Origin: Phycisphaerales bacterium | GTDB taxonomy: Bacteria > Planctomycetota > Phycisphaerae > Phycisphaerales > UBA1924 | Direction of reading: 5' to 3' | Assembly (NCBI GenBank): GCA_029260515.1 | Contig: JAJDDC010000035.1 | Span: 39,076 to 103,075 of the forward strand | DNA: 64,000 nucleotides | Shown here: piece after piece, positions 44,463 through 52,585 of the stretch | How the letters are laid out: each line of letters starts with the position of its first letter | How positions within the stretch are numbered: position 1 is the stretch's first letter | Notes under the pieces: generated by a model | Seen by the model: the letters and a program-made list of their open reading frames with translations, nothing else | Database searches by the model: none | What the model was told of the DNA's origin: nothing | Program-made: the position numbers and the translations under genes

Positions 44463-46076
44463 ATGGCCCACGACCTCGTCCCCGTCAGGCGAGCCCTGCT
44501 CTCGGTCTCCGACAAGACCGACCTCGTCCCGTTCGCCCGTGCGCTGGCCGACAGAGCTGTCGAGATTGTCTCGACCGGCGGCACCGCCCGCGCCCTGAAC
44601 GACGCGGGCATCCCCGTCCGCCCGGTCGAGGACCTCACCGGCTTCCCCGAGATGATGGGCGGGCGCGTCAAGACCCTGCACCCCAAGGTCCACGCCGCCC
44701 TGCTCGCCCGCCGCGACCTGCCCGAGCACACGGACGCGATGCGCCAGCACGCGGTCGAGCCCATCGACCTGGTGTGCGTGAACCTGTACCCCTTCGAGTC
44801 CACGATCGCCGGCGAGGGCGTCACCCGCGACGAGGCTGTCGAGCAGATCGACATCGGCGGACCCACCATGATCCGCTCGGGCGCCAAAAACGCCGACTGG
44901 GTCGCCGTCGTCACCGCCGCCCGCCAGTACGACCGCGTCGTCAACGAGCTCGCCGCCAACGACGGGGCGACGAGCTGGGCGCTGCGCGCCCAGCTCGCGT
45001 CGGCGGCCTTCGCACGCACCGCGGAGTACGACGCGGCCATCTCCGCGTACCTCTCACGCGTCAGCCCCGTCGCGTTCCCCCAGACCCTCCGCCTCACCTA
45101 CACCAAGGTGGACGACCTCCGGTACGGCGAGAACCCGCACCAGCACGCCGCCCTCTACCGCGACCCCGCCTCCGCCGGCCCCTCGATCGTCAACGCCCGA
45201 CAGCTCGCCGGCAAGGACCTGAGCTACAACAACATCCTCGACGCCGGCGCCGCCCTCGAGCTGGTCAAGGCGTTGAGACGCATGGACGAATCTCGCCCGG
45301 GCGCATGCGTCGTCAAGCACACCAACCCGTGCGGCGCCGCGATCGGCGACAACGCCCCCGAAGCGATCACGCGCGCGATCGCGGGCGACCCGCTCGCGTC
45401 CTACGGCGGGATCCTCGCGCTCAACACCCGCCTGACCGCAAGCGCCGCCGAGGCGGTCTGCTCGGGCGGGGCGTTCTTCGAGGTCCTCGTCGCGCCCGAG
45501 TTCGACGACGACGCCGCATCCATGCTCAGCGAGCGCTGGAAGAACGCCCGCCTCCTGGCGGTCGGCGAGCACGCGCCCTCGGGCGCCCGCAAGCTCGAGC
45601 ACCGCTCCATCGTCGGCGGCGTGCTCGTCCAGGACCGCGACACCAAGGCGCCCGATCCCGATTCGTGGACCCACGCCGCCGGGCCCTCGCCCAGCACCGA
45701 GTCGCTGCGCGACGCGGCCTTCCTCGTCGCCTGCGTCCGCGCCCTGTCGAGCAATGCCATCGCCATCGGCGGGCGGACTACCGACGCCCCGCGCGCTGTC
45801 CGCCTGTTCGGCGCGGGCGCGGGGCAGATGGACCGCCTCGCCTCCGCCCGGATCGCGGCCGACAAGGCCCGCGAGGCGATGCGGGACTGCGCCCTGCCGA
45901 TCGCCGCCTCCGACGCGTTCTTCCCATTCCCCGACGGCGCCGAGGTCCTCATCGACGCCGGGGCCCGGCTCATCGTCCACCCGGGCGGGTCCAGACGCGA
46001 CCAGGAAACCTTCGATCTGTGCGACGCCCGGGGCGTCACCTGCCTGACCACCGGCGCCCGACACTTCCGCCACTAG
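44463..46076 (+). CDS. purH: bifunctional AICAR transformylase/IMP cyclohydrolase
   Basis: 537 residues. Last two steps of IMP synthesis. N-terminal cyclohydrolase domain: LLSVSDKTDLVPFARAL, EIVSTGGTARAL, GGRVKTLHPKVHAALLARR and VEQIDIGGPTMIRSGAKN. C-terminal transformylase domain: LRYGENPHQHAALY, KDLSYNNILDAGAA, CVVKHTNPCGAA (catalytic Lys-His) and SDAFFPFPDGAEVLIDAG. Complete and canonical. Together with purL, the second purine gene in the window. Confidence 0.96.
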   Translation: MAHDLVPVRRALLSVSDKTDLVPFARALADRAVEIVSTGGTARALNDAGIPVRPVEDLTGFPEMMGGRVKTLHPKVHAALLARRDLPEHTDAMRQHAVEPIDLVCVNLYPFESTIAGEGVTRDEAVEQIDIGGPTMIRSGAKNADWVAVVTAARQYDRVVNELAANDGATSWALRAQLASAAFARTAEYDAAISAYLSRVSPVAFPQTLRLTYTKVDDLRYGENPHQHAALYRDPASAGPSIVNARQLAGKDLSYNNILDAGAALELVKALRRMDESRPGACVVKHTNPCGAAIGDNAPEAITRAIAGDPLASYGGILALNTRLTASAAEAVCSGGAFFEVLVAPEFDDDAASMLSERWKNARLLAVGEHAPSGARKLEHRSIVGGVLVQDRDTKAPDPDSWTHAAGPSPSTESLRDAAFLVACVRALSSNAIAIGGRTTDAPRAVRLFGAGAGQMDRLASARIAADKAREAMRDCALPIAASDAFFPFPDGAEVLIDAGARLIVHPGGSRRDQETFDLCDARGVTCLTTGARHFRH

Positions 46077-46200
46077 CCCGGCCACGCCCCTCAACCCAGT
46101 GAAACCGGGGCGCCCGTCCTCCCAAGCAGGCTCTGTGGGATCACCCCGCGCTTGTCCGGGCGGGCCCGATCGGCGATACTGGACGACGGAGCAACACGCC

Positions 46201-46551
46201 ATGAGCGACGCGACACTCACACTCGCCGATATGGACGAGGTCATCCCGATCCTCGTCATCGCGATGGGCGGGGCGATCCTGATCGTCTGGCTCGTCTTCG
46301 GCAACATCCGCAAGGCGCTCGAGACGCGCGCCAAGGAGATGACGCGGCGCGAGATCGCGGCGTACGTCGCCGAGGGCTCCATGTCCCCCGACGACGCCCG
46401 CAAGCTCCTCGGCTCGTCCTCGGAGGAGGCGGAACGCAAGATCTCCGACGCCGTCGCCTGGGGCGTGATCTCGCCCAAGAAGGCCGAGGAACTCATCCGC
46501 GCGTTCCGCGCGGACCCGTCCTCGGCGCCGCAGCGCCCGGCGGACGCCTGA
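46201..46551 (+). CDS. small single-pass membrane protein with twin SHOCT-like motifs
   Basis: 116 residues from an ATG preceded by CGGAG; a GATACT hexamer lies about 22 nt upstream. One membrane helix (about 12-32, IPILVIAMGGAILIVWLVFG), a basic amphipathic stretch (KALETRAKEMTRREIAAY), then two similar short motifs, EGSMSPDDARKLLG and WGVISPKKAEELI, that look like SHOCT-type oligomerisation helices. Function unknown. It follows purH after 124 bp and is followed by a hairpin terminator. Confidence 0.7.
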   Translation: MSDATLTLADMDEVIPILVIAMGGAILIVWLVFGNIRKALETRAKEMTRREIAAYVAEGSMSPDDARKLLGSSSEEAERKISDAVAWGVISPKKAEELIRAFRADPSSAPQRPADA

Positions 46552-46614
46552 ACCCCTGCGGTGCCCTCCGGATGCGCCGCTCGACCCGCGACGTCCTTGT
46601 AAGACCCCCCTCTG

Positions 46615-46633
46615 CCCGCCCTCAGGCGGGTTT
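46615..46633 (+). terminator. candidate intrinsic terminator
   Basis: CCCGCC, tetraloop CTCA, GGCGGG, then TTT. Perfect 6-bp GC stem with a short T run, 64 bp after the small membrane protein gene and before the HNH gene promoter. Confidence 0.55.
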
Positions 46634-46658
46634 GTCGCATCCTTCACCGGCGCGCGTG

Positions 46659-46687
46659 TTGATCATTTGTGGATTTGTCCGTACAAC
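46659..46687 (+). promoter_or_regulatory. sigma-70-like promoter of the HNH nuclease gene
   Basis: TTGATC (46659-46664), 17-bp spacer, TACAAC (46682-46687) inside an unusually AT-rich island. Predicted transcription start about 46694, giving a leader with GGGGAGA. Confidence 0.55.
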
Positions 46688-46717
46688 TTCTCGGCGGGGA
46701 GACCCGGATTGAGCCCG

Positions 46718-47485
46718 ATGCGACGCCGAGCCAGAGAGAGCCACAACAAGCGCCACGCCCCCCAGGGCGACGCGACCGACCCCTCGGGGCCAGCCCGGGG
46801 CCAAGGCGTCGTGCCGAACGCCGCCTCGCTTGACGCCGCGGCCGGCGCCCCCAACGCCATCGCCCTCAACGAGGGCCTCGACGCCAAGGTCCTCGTCCTC
46901 AACAAGCTCTACGTCGCCATCCGCGTCGTCTCGGCCCGCCAGGCTTTCTGCCTGCTCGCCCGTGACGCGGCCGAGGTCATCGACCACGACCAGGGCGTCT
47001 ACTCCAACCACGACTTCGAGTCCTGGCTCGACGTCGCCGCGTTCAAGCTCGAGTTCGAACGCGAGAAGCACGACTGGGTCCGCACCGTCCGCGTGCAGAT
47101 CCCGGTCCCCCGGATCATCCGCCTGTTGGGCTACGACCGCCTCCCCGACCAGGGCGTCAAGCTCAACCGGCGCAACCTGTTCGCCCGCGACCGCAACTCA
47201 TGCCAGTACTGCGGCGGGCTCTTCCCGACCAGCGAGCTGTCGATCGACCACGTCGTCCCCCGCCGCCAGGGCGGGCCCGACACGTGGGAGAACCTGGTGT
47301 GCGCCTGCATCAGGTGCAACTCCCGCAAGGGCGGGCGCACCCCGACGCAGGCGAGCATGAAGCTCGTCCGCAAGCCCGTCCGCCCCAAGCGCAACCCGAT
47401 GGTCACCGTCCGCCTCGGTCGCCAGAAGTACGCCTCCTGGAAGGCGTTCCTCGACGAAGCGTACTGGTCCGTCGAGCTCAAGTGA
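46718..47485 (+). CDS. HNH endonuclease family protein
   Basis: 255 residues. The zinc/HNH module is at about 160-205: CQYCGG, LSIDHVVPRRQGG with the catalytic His, NLVCACIRCNSRKGGRTP; the four Cys form a zinc-ribbon frame. The N-terminal part (ALNEGLDAKVLVLNKLYVAIRVVSARQAF) matches stand-alone HNH proteins found widely in bacteria of uncertain role. No methylase or restriction partner is nearby. ATG at 46718 used; an in-frame TTG at 46709 is better spaced from GGGGAGA and may be the true start. Confidence 0.88.
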   Translation: MRRRARESHNKRHAPQGDATDPSGPARGQGVVPNAASLDAAAGAPNAIALNEGLDAKVLVLNKLYVAIRVVSARQAFCLLARDAAEVIDHDQGVYSNHDFESWLDVAAFKLEFEREKHDWVRTVRVQIPVPRIIRLLGYDRLPDQGVKLNRRNLFARDRNSCQYCGGLFPTSELSIDHVVPRRQGGPDTWENLVCACIRCNSRKGGRTPTQASMKLVRKPVRPKRNPMVTVRLGRQKYASWKAFLDEAYWSVELK

Positions 47486-47567
47486 GCGGGGCCGTACGGT
47501 CGGGGTGATGCGTTGGAGCGCCGCGAGCTCTCAACCCGCGGGCGTTCCTCTCCGCGGTCCGCAACGG

Positions 47568-47573
47568 TACACT
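47568..47573 (+). promoter_or_regulatory. candidate -10 of the dockerin-like pair
   Basis: TACACT 13 nt before the ATG at 47587, implying a leader of only about 7 nt. Confidence 0.4.
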
Positions 47574-47586
47574 GCGCCCGGTTCGT

Positions 47587-48438
47587 ATGGAAACGATGCG
47601 TGGCATGCATTATCGTGCAAGCACAATCCTAGTGATCGCGCTCGCGCCCCTCGTCGCGGCGCGAGCGCCCGCCGAGCCCGTCCGGTTCACAGCGCCCGCT
47701 GATAGCGCGGACCCGATCGACACGTACGGTCTGCGACCACTCGTCGGGCGGATCTTCAATCTGACTCAGCCCTACCCGGGCGAGTACGAGGCGGGCGCAA
47801 CGTATTTCGGCGAGGACAATCTCGAGACCGTGTTCGGGCGGTACGCGCCGGTGACCGGGTTCTCGTGCTCGCTTACGCCGTGCATCGGCCTCACCATCGG
47901 CGGGTTCGCGGGTGTGAACCCCGTCAGGACCGCCCAGCGCGGCGAGGACATCGGCGTGCCGCTCGCCCGGTGCGAGGGACTGATAGTCGCGATGATCGCG
48001 TCGGGTGAGCTCGTCCCCGAGGGCGACGACCGGGTCTGGGCGAGCTTCGACGCATTCGTGCCCGACGGGACGTCGTACATCCCGGTCCAACTCTGGATCG
48101 ACTCGCGCCGGTATGCCGCCTGGATCGGCGTCGTCTACAACCCCCAGCGGCTCGCGCCCCCGGCGCTTGGCACGACCGTCCCGGGCGACGCCCTCAGGGC
48201 CTGGGTGTTCGCCTGGGGGTACGAGACCCAGCCGGACACACCGATCGCCGCGGGCGCGGCGCCGTGCCCGGCGGACGTAGATGCGCCCTTCGGCGTGCTG
48301 GACTTCGCCGACATCGCGCAGTTCCTTGAGTCGTTCTCGCTCGGGTCGCCACTCGCGGATCTGGCCCCGCCGTTCGACGCGTACGACTTCGCCGACGTGC
48401 TCGCGTTCGTCGGCGCGTTCGCGGAGGGATGCCCTTGA
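47587..48438 (+). CDS. exported protein with degenerate GC-type dockerin module (copy 1)
   Basis: 283 residues. Signal peptide (core IALAPLVAA; the start could be one of three nearby ATGs), then PVRFTAP opening a domain of about 190 residues found also in the next gene (LRPLVGRIFNL, WIGVVYNPQRL, WVFAWGYETQPDTP). The C-terminal about 57 residues begin with CPAD and end with GCP, as in GC-type dockerin modules of planctomycetes. Both calcium loops are altered: DVDAPFGVLDFAD and DLAPPFDAYDFAD replace DxNGDGxxDxxD. N-terminal domain unrecognised. Tandem paralogue of the next gene. Confidence 0.75.
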   Translation: METMRGMHYRASTILVIALAPLVAARAPAEPVRFTAPADSADPIDTYGLRPLVGRIFNLTQPYPGEYEAGATYFGEDNLETVFGRYAPVTGFSCSLTPCIGLTIGGFAGVNPVRTAQRGEDIGVPLARCEGLIVAMIASGELVPEGDDRVWASFDAFVPDGTSYIPVQLWIDSRRYAAWIGVVYNPQRLAPPALGTTVPGDALRAWVFAWGYETQPDTPIAAGAAPCPADVDAPFGVLDFADIAQFLESFSLGSPLADLAPPFDAYDFADVLAFVGAFAEGCP

Positions 48439-49304
48439 GACCTCGCGCACGAGGACAACTCGCGTCCCGGGCGCGGCGCCGGGTCCTGGGCGCCCTGGCC
48501 GTGGCGATCGCGACCGCGCACACGCCGGGCGAGCCCGTCCGTTTTACCGCTCCCGCAAACCCGGACGATGCGGTGGATCGGTACGGCTGGCGCCCGCTTG
48601 TTGGGCGCCGGCTCAACCTCGTGCGCCCGTACCCCGCACCCATCGACGACGACACTTCGATCTACGGCGAGGACCGCATCGACACGGGGCTCGGGCTGCT
48701 CGATGCGCCAGGAACAGGGATCTCGACCGTAGATCGCCCCTCGATTGCAACCGTCGGCGGTCCCGCCGCGCCGGCGGCGATCCCGTTCGTGTACGAGCGG
48801 GGCGACACCGTCGGGCCCGCGGTGCCCGGGGGCGGCTTTGGTGTGAACTACCTCTGGATCCTCATGAGCGGCGAGTTCGAGGACGACGGCGACGGACTCG
48901 TCTGGCGTTCATACTTCGAACACATCCCCGTCGGGCAGTCGTACCTGGGGTTCCGGGTGCGCATCGAGGGAGAGTTACACTTTGGATGGATCGGCCTGGT
49001 TCGCAATCCTATGGGCCTGCCGCGTCCCGTCATCGGAGCGCCGGCGTCGGGCGAGGTGATGATCACCTGGATCTTTGCGTGGGGGTACGAAACCGAGCCC
49101 GACACGCCGATCGTCGCGGGCGACGCGCCCTGCCCGGCGGACGTCGCCGCGCCGCGGGGCGTGCTCGACGAGGCCGACGTTGCGCAGTTCCTGGAATCGT
49201 TCGCGCTCGCGTCGCCCCTCGCGGACCTCGCGCCGCCCCACGACGCCTACGACTACTCGGACGTGCTCGCCTTCTTCGAAGGGTTCGAAGCGGGCTGCCC
49301 CTAG
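48429..49304 (+). CDS. exported protein with degenerate GC-type dockerin module (copy 2)
   Basis: 291 residues, overlapping copy 1 by 10 bp. An Arg-rich N-terminus and signal peptide lead to the same layout: PVRFTAPAN, WRPLVGRRLNL, FGWIGLVRNPMGL, WIFAWGYETEPDTPIVAG, then CPADVAAPRGVLDEADVAQFLESF and YDYSDVLAFFEGFEAGCP. Clear tandem duplication of the upstream gene with divergence in the centre (about residues 75-150). The calcium-loop residues are even further lost than in copy 1. Role unknown. Confidence 0.75.
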   Translation: MPLRPRARGQLASRARRRVLGALAVAIATAHTPGEPVRFTAPANPDDAVDRYGWRPLVGRRLNLVRPYPAPIDDDTSIYGEDRIDTGLGLLDAPGTGISTVDRPSIATVGGPAAPAAIPFVYERGDTVGPAVPGGGFGVNYLWILMSGEFEDDGDGLVWRSYFEHIPVGQSYLGFRVRIEGELHFGWIGLVRNPMGLPRPVIGAPASGEVMITWIFAWGYETEPDTPIVAGDAPCPADVAAPRGVLDEADVAQFLESFALASPLADLAPPHDAYDYSDVLAFFEGFEAGCP

Positions 49305-49345
49305 CACGCCCGGGCTGTCGCGCGCTTTCGTCGGATCAGACCGAC

Positions 49346-49639
49346 TCAGGCGACCAGCTGGCCCGCGAACGCGTCGGCCTTCCTCGCCAGCGCAAAGTCC
49401 TTGCCCGTGATCCCCCCCGCGTCGTGCGTAGACAGCGTCAGCGTGACCTTGTTGTACCGGATCAGGATGTCCGGGTGGTGCTGGTCCGCCTCCGCCGCGA
49501 CCGCGACCTGGTCCACGAACCGCATCGAACGCACAAAGTCGTCGAACTGGTACGTCCGCGTGATCGTCTCGCTCGACTGCGACCACTCGGGCAGCTTGCC
49601 CAGCTCCGCCTGAACCTGCTCGTCGTTGAGTTTCTTCAT
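49346..49639 (-). CDS. pterin-4a-carbinolamine dehydratase
   Basis: 97 residues from ATG (MKKLNDEQV). Dehydrates 4a-hydroxytetrahydrobiopterin; some bacterial members have other roles. Active-site His pair in EADQHHPDILIRYNKV and His in LSTHDAGGIT, with KDFALARKADA closing the fold. Normal length. Leader of about 25 nt from TATGTT upstream on the minus strand. No aromatic amino acid hydroxylase is in the window. Confidence 0.94.
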   Translation of the reverse strand: MKKLNDEQVQAELGKLPEWSQSSETITRTYQFDDFVRSMRFVDQVAVAAEADQHHPDILIRYNKVTLTLSTHDAGGITGKDFALARKADAFAGQLVA

Positions 49640-49720
49640 CGCAGTCGTCTCCGCTGTCCGTGAACATATTCCATCGCCGTTCCATCGACGGGCGGTGGGG
49701 AGTCTACCTTCAATCCACCC

Positions 49721-50707
49721 GTGGAACCGCCACACGCCGTACCGCCCCCCCAGGGCCGCCCGAACCCCGCGCCGACGCGCCGGCGGACACGCCTCGCCCC
49801 CTCCCCCACCGGCGCCCTGCACCTGGGCAACGCACGCACCTTCCTCGTCAACTGGGCCCTGGCGCGACAACGCGACTGGACGATCCTGCTGCGCGTCGAG
49901 GATCTCGACACGCCCCGCGTCAAGCCCGGCGCGATCGACGACACCATCAACACGCTCGCGTGGCTCGGTCTCGACTGGGACGAGGGGCCCCTCACGCAGC
50001 TGCACGACCTCGGGCCGTACCGCGACGCGATGTGCGCGCTCGCCTCGCGATCGCTCGTGTACCCGTGCGAGCTGTCGCGCGCCCAGATCGACGCCGCCGC
50101 CTCCGCCCCGCACGCGGGCGACGCCGAGCCGAGATTCCCGCCAGAACTGCGCCCGAGCGCGCGCCCCGCGTCGTTCGACGACGAGTCCACCAACTGGCGC
50201 CTGCTTGTCGAGCCGGGCGCGGTCGGGTTCACCGACGCGTTCGCGGGCCCGCAATCGATCGACCCCGGCGCGGGCGTGGGCGACTTTGTCGTCTGGACCA
50301 AGCGCGCCCAGCCCGCCTACCAGCTCGCCGTCGTCGTGGACGACGCCCGCCAGGGTGTCACGCACGTCGTCCGGGGCGATGACCTGCTCGCCTCGGCCGC
50401 CCGCCAGCTCCTCCTCTATGACGCCCTGGGCCTTACCCCGATGCCCGAGTACACCCACCTGCCCCTCGTCCGGGGCGCGGACGGGCGGCGCCTGGCCAAA
50501 CGCCACGGCGACACCCGCCTGAGCACGTTCCGAGACCGGGGCGTCACGCCCCAGCGCCTGATAGCACTGCTCGCCCGGTGGTCGGGCGTCGCGGACGGGC
50601 CCGACGCGATGGACGCGTCCGAGTTCCTCCACGCCTTCGACATCCGTACCATGCCTGCCCAGGACGTCACCTACACCCAGGAGGACGAGCGATGGCTGCT
50701 CGCCTGA
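49721..50707 (+). CDS. gluQ: glutamyl-Q tRNA(Asp) synthetase-like protein
   Basis: 328 residues from GTG (MEPPHA), 10 nt after TACCTT. Catalytic core of glutamyl-tRNA synthetase without the anticodon-binding domain: RLAPSPTGALHLGNART (HIGH variant HLGN), RVEDLDTPR, YPCELSR and the KMSKS variant RRLAKRHGD. Short GluRS paralogues of this kind attach glutamate to queuosine of tRNA(Asp). The zinc-binding cysteine cluster of the E. coli enzyme is not visible (one Cys only). Overlaps the next gene by 16 bp. Confidence 0.9.
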   Translation: MEPPHAVPPPQGRPNPAPTRRRTRLAPSPTGALHLGNARTFLVNWALARQRDWTILLRVEDLDTPRVKPGAIDDTINTLAWLGLDWDEGPLTQLHDLGPYRDAMCALASRSLVYPCELSRAQIDAAASAPHAGDAEPRFPPELRPSARPASFDDESTNWRLLVEPGAVGFTDAFAGPQSIDPGAGVGDFVVWTKRAQPAYQLAVVVDDARQGVTHVVRGDDLLASAARQLLLYDALGLTPMPEYTHLPLVRGADGRRLAKRHGDTRLSTFRDRGVTPQRLIALLARWSGVADGPDAMDASEFLHAFDIRTMPAQDVTYTQEDERWLLA

Positions 50708-51213
50708 TCAACGTGCTCACACGCCTCGTCGTCGCCGCGATCGCGCTGGGCGCCCCGCTCACCCTCACGGCCTGCACCGAGGCCCCGCCCCCCGGCTACG
50801 AGCGGGTCACGCTCGATGGGCGTGTCTTCACCCTCGAGATCGTCGCCGACAACGAATCGCGCGTGAAAGGCCTGGGCGGACGCGAGTCGATCCCCGACGA
50901 CGGCGGGATGCTCTTCGTCTTCACGAACTCCATCCGCCGCAACTTTGTGATGCGCGACTGCCTGATCGACATCGACATTATTTATCTGGACGCGAGCGCC
51001 AGCATCGTCGCGATGCACCACATGCCCGTCGAGGCGCCCAAGGGCGAGGACGAGACGGACGTGGAGTACGAGAAACGGCTCCCGCGCTACCCCAGCCGCT
51101 ACGACTCGCAGTTCGTCATCGAACTCCGGGGCGGGATGCTCGAGAACCTGGACCTCTCGGAGGGCGAGCGGGTCCCGCTGGACGTCAAGCGGCTCAGGTC
51201 GCTGGCCGAGTAG
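50692..51213 (+). CDS. DUF192 lipoprotein
   Basis: 173 residues from ATG (MAARLINVL) preceded by GAGGA inside the gluQ 3' end. Lipoprotein signal with LTLTACTE (Cys about 28). DUF192 domain: VTLDGRVFTLEIVADNESRVKGLGGRESIPDDGGMLFVF with NFVMRDCLIDIDIIYLD, the conserved hallmark of the family. Function of DUF192 is unknown; members are usually small exported proteins. Here an acidic insertion (KGEDETDVEYEKRL) extends the usual fold. Confidence 0.88.
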   Translation: MAARLINVLTRLVVAAIALGAPLTLTACTEAPPPGYERVTLDGRVFTLEIVADNESRVKGLGGRESIPDDGGMLFVFTNSIRRNFVMRDCLIDIDIIYLDASASIVAMHHMPVEAPKGEDETDVEYEKRLPRYPSRYDSQFVIELRGGMLENLDLSEGERVPLDVKRLRSLAE

Positions 51214-51290
51214 GCCGATACGCCGGGGGCGTCGAGACCCCAGGGCCCCCGCGAGCAAGACGGGTCCGAGAAGCGGCGCTGGAGGACCCG

Positions 51291-52559
51291 GTGCCAGCCC
51301 AGCCCAGCGCCCCCACGATCATCCTCGCCTCGACCCGCGCATCCGAGCCCGACGCCGAGGCCGCCGCCCAGGCGATGCTCACCGCCTGGCACTCGTCGGG
51401 AGCACCGACGCTCGAGCGCCGCCCGGTCAGCGCCGCGATCGACGCGCTCAGCTCCGGTGCCGCCGAGGGCGCCGTCGTCGTCGCCGCCCTCGCCCCCGAC
51501 GACCCATCCATGTTCGCCTACCAGCTCGCCGACCTGGCCCACCAGGCCCTGGCGCCCATCGTCCTCCTGCTGGACGAGGACGACCCACGCCTGGCCCGCC
51601 TGGCCTCCGACGATCGCCTCGTTGTCGAGCGGATCAACGCCGAGCCCTCGTACCTCGCCGCCGTCGTCCGCACGCTCGCCCGCTGCCAGCCCGTCATCGG
51701 ACGTCTGGATCAGGACCTCCGACTGACGATGTCCTCGCTCCGCGGCGCCGAGACCGAGATGGAGCGGATGCAGGAAGAACTCCAGCTCGCCGCGACGGTC
51801 CAGCGCGAGTTCATCCCAGACAGCCCCCCCACCATCCCCGGCCTCAACCTGGCCGTCGTCTTCCGACCCGCCGGCTACGTCTCGGGCGACATCTTCGAGA
51901 TCACGCCCCTGGACGAGGAGCACGTTGGCTTCTTCCTGGGCGACGCCGTCGGGCACGGCGTCCCCGCCGCCCTGCTGACGCTCGTCATCGCCAAGAGCCT
52001 CCGCAAGCTCGACCGCCTCGACGGCTCGTTCACGATCGTCCCGCCCGCCGAAGCGCTGCGCCGCCTCAACGTCGAGCTGACAGACCGCCCGGGCGCGGGC
52101 CACCGCTTCGCGACCGCCGTCTACGGCGTCATCAACACACGCACCCGCGAGGTCCGACTCGCGGGCGCGGGCCACCCGCCGCCCATCCTGATGCGCGACG
52201 GCAAGGTCGATCGCGTCGAGACCGACGGCCCGCTGCTGGGCGTCTTCCCCGAGGCAGAGTTCACCGAGGCGAGTTTCACGCTCGACGACCGCGACGCGCT
52301 GGTGCTCTACTCCGACGGGTTCGAGACCGTCTACCACGAGCCGGGCGTCAACAACGCCGCCCTCAAGCTGCCGACCCACCTGCACATCGACCGACTCACA
52401 GCCCTGGCCGACAACAGCTGGGACCCGGACGCCATCGCCGACGCGGTCGCCCGCTTCGAACGCGAGCTCGACGAGCAGGCCGGCTCGCTGCACCAGGGCG
52501 ACGACCTGACGGCGATGCTCATCGCGCCGTGCGCCAAGGCCGCATCCGCCGCGGCCTGA
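51291..52559 (+). CDS. PP2C/SpoIIE-type serine phosphatase with receiver-like N-terminus
   Basis: 422 residues from GTG (VPAQPSAP) with GGAGG before it. Residues 1-130 have a receiver-like alternation of strands and helices (TIILAST, AVVVAALAP, IVLLLDEDD) but no obvious phospho-acceptor Asp pocket. Residues 140-170 are a coiled coil ending in LQLAATVQREFIP, the RsbU-type switch helix. The phosphatase domain (about 175-415) has the metal ligands in YVSGDIFE, FLGDAVGHG, YSDGFET and QGDDLTAML. Probably dephosphorylates a STAS anti-anti-sigma factor; one is encoded at 55138. Confidence 0.9.
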   Translation: MPAQPSAPTIILASTRASEPDAEAAAQAMLTAWHSSGAPTLERRPVSAAIDALSSGAAEGAVVVAALAPDDPSMFAYQLADLAHQALAPIVLLLDEDDPRLARLASDDRLVVERINAEPSYLAAVVRTLARCQPVIGRLDQDLRLTMSSLRGAETEMERMQEELQLAATVQREFIPDSPPTIPGLNLAVVFRPAGYVSGDIFEITPLDEEHVGFFLGDAVGHGVPAALLTLVIAKSLRKLDRLDGSFTIVPPAEALRRLNVELTDRPGAGHRFATAVYGVINTRTREVRLAGAGHPPPILMRDGKVDRVETDGPLLGVFPEAEFTEASFTLDDRDALVLYSDGFETVYHEPGVNNAALKLPTHLHIDRLTALADNSWDPDAIADAVARFERELDEQAGSLHQGDDLTAMLIAPCAKAASAAA

Positions 52560-52585
52560 GTCGTGCCTTCTTTACAGTGCGCGGC

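Noticed and set aside
49305..49345. GTCGG...CCGAC hairpin as terminator after the dockerin-like pair
   Set aside because: Only a 5-bp stem and no T run on either strand.
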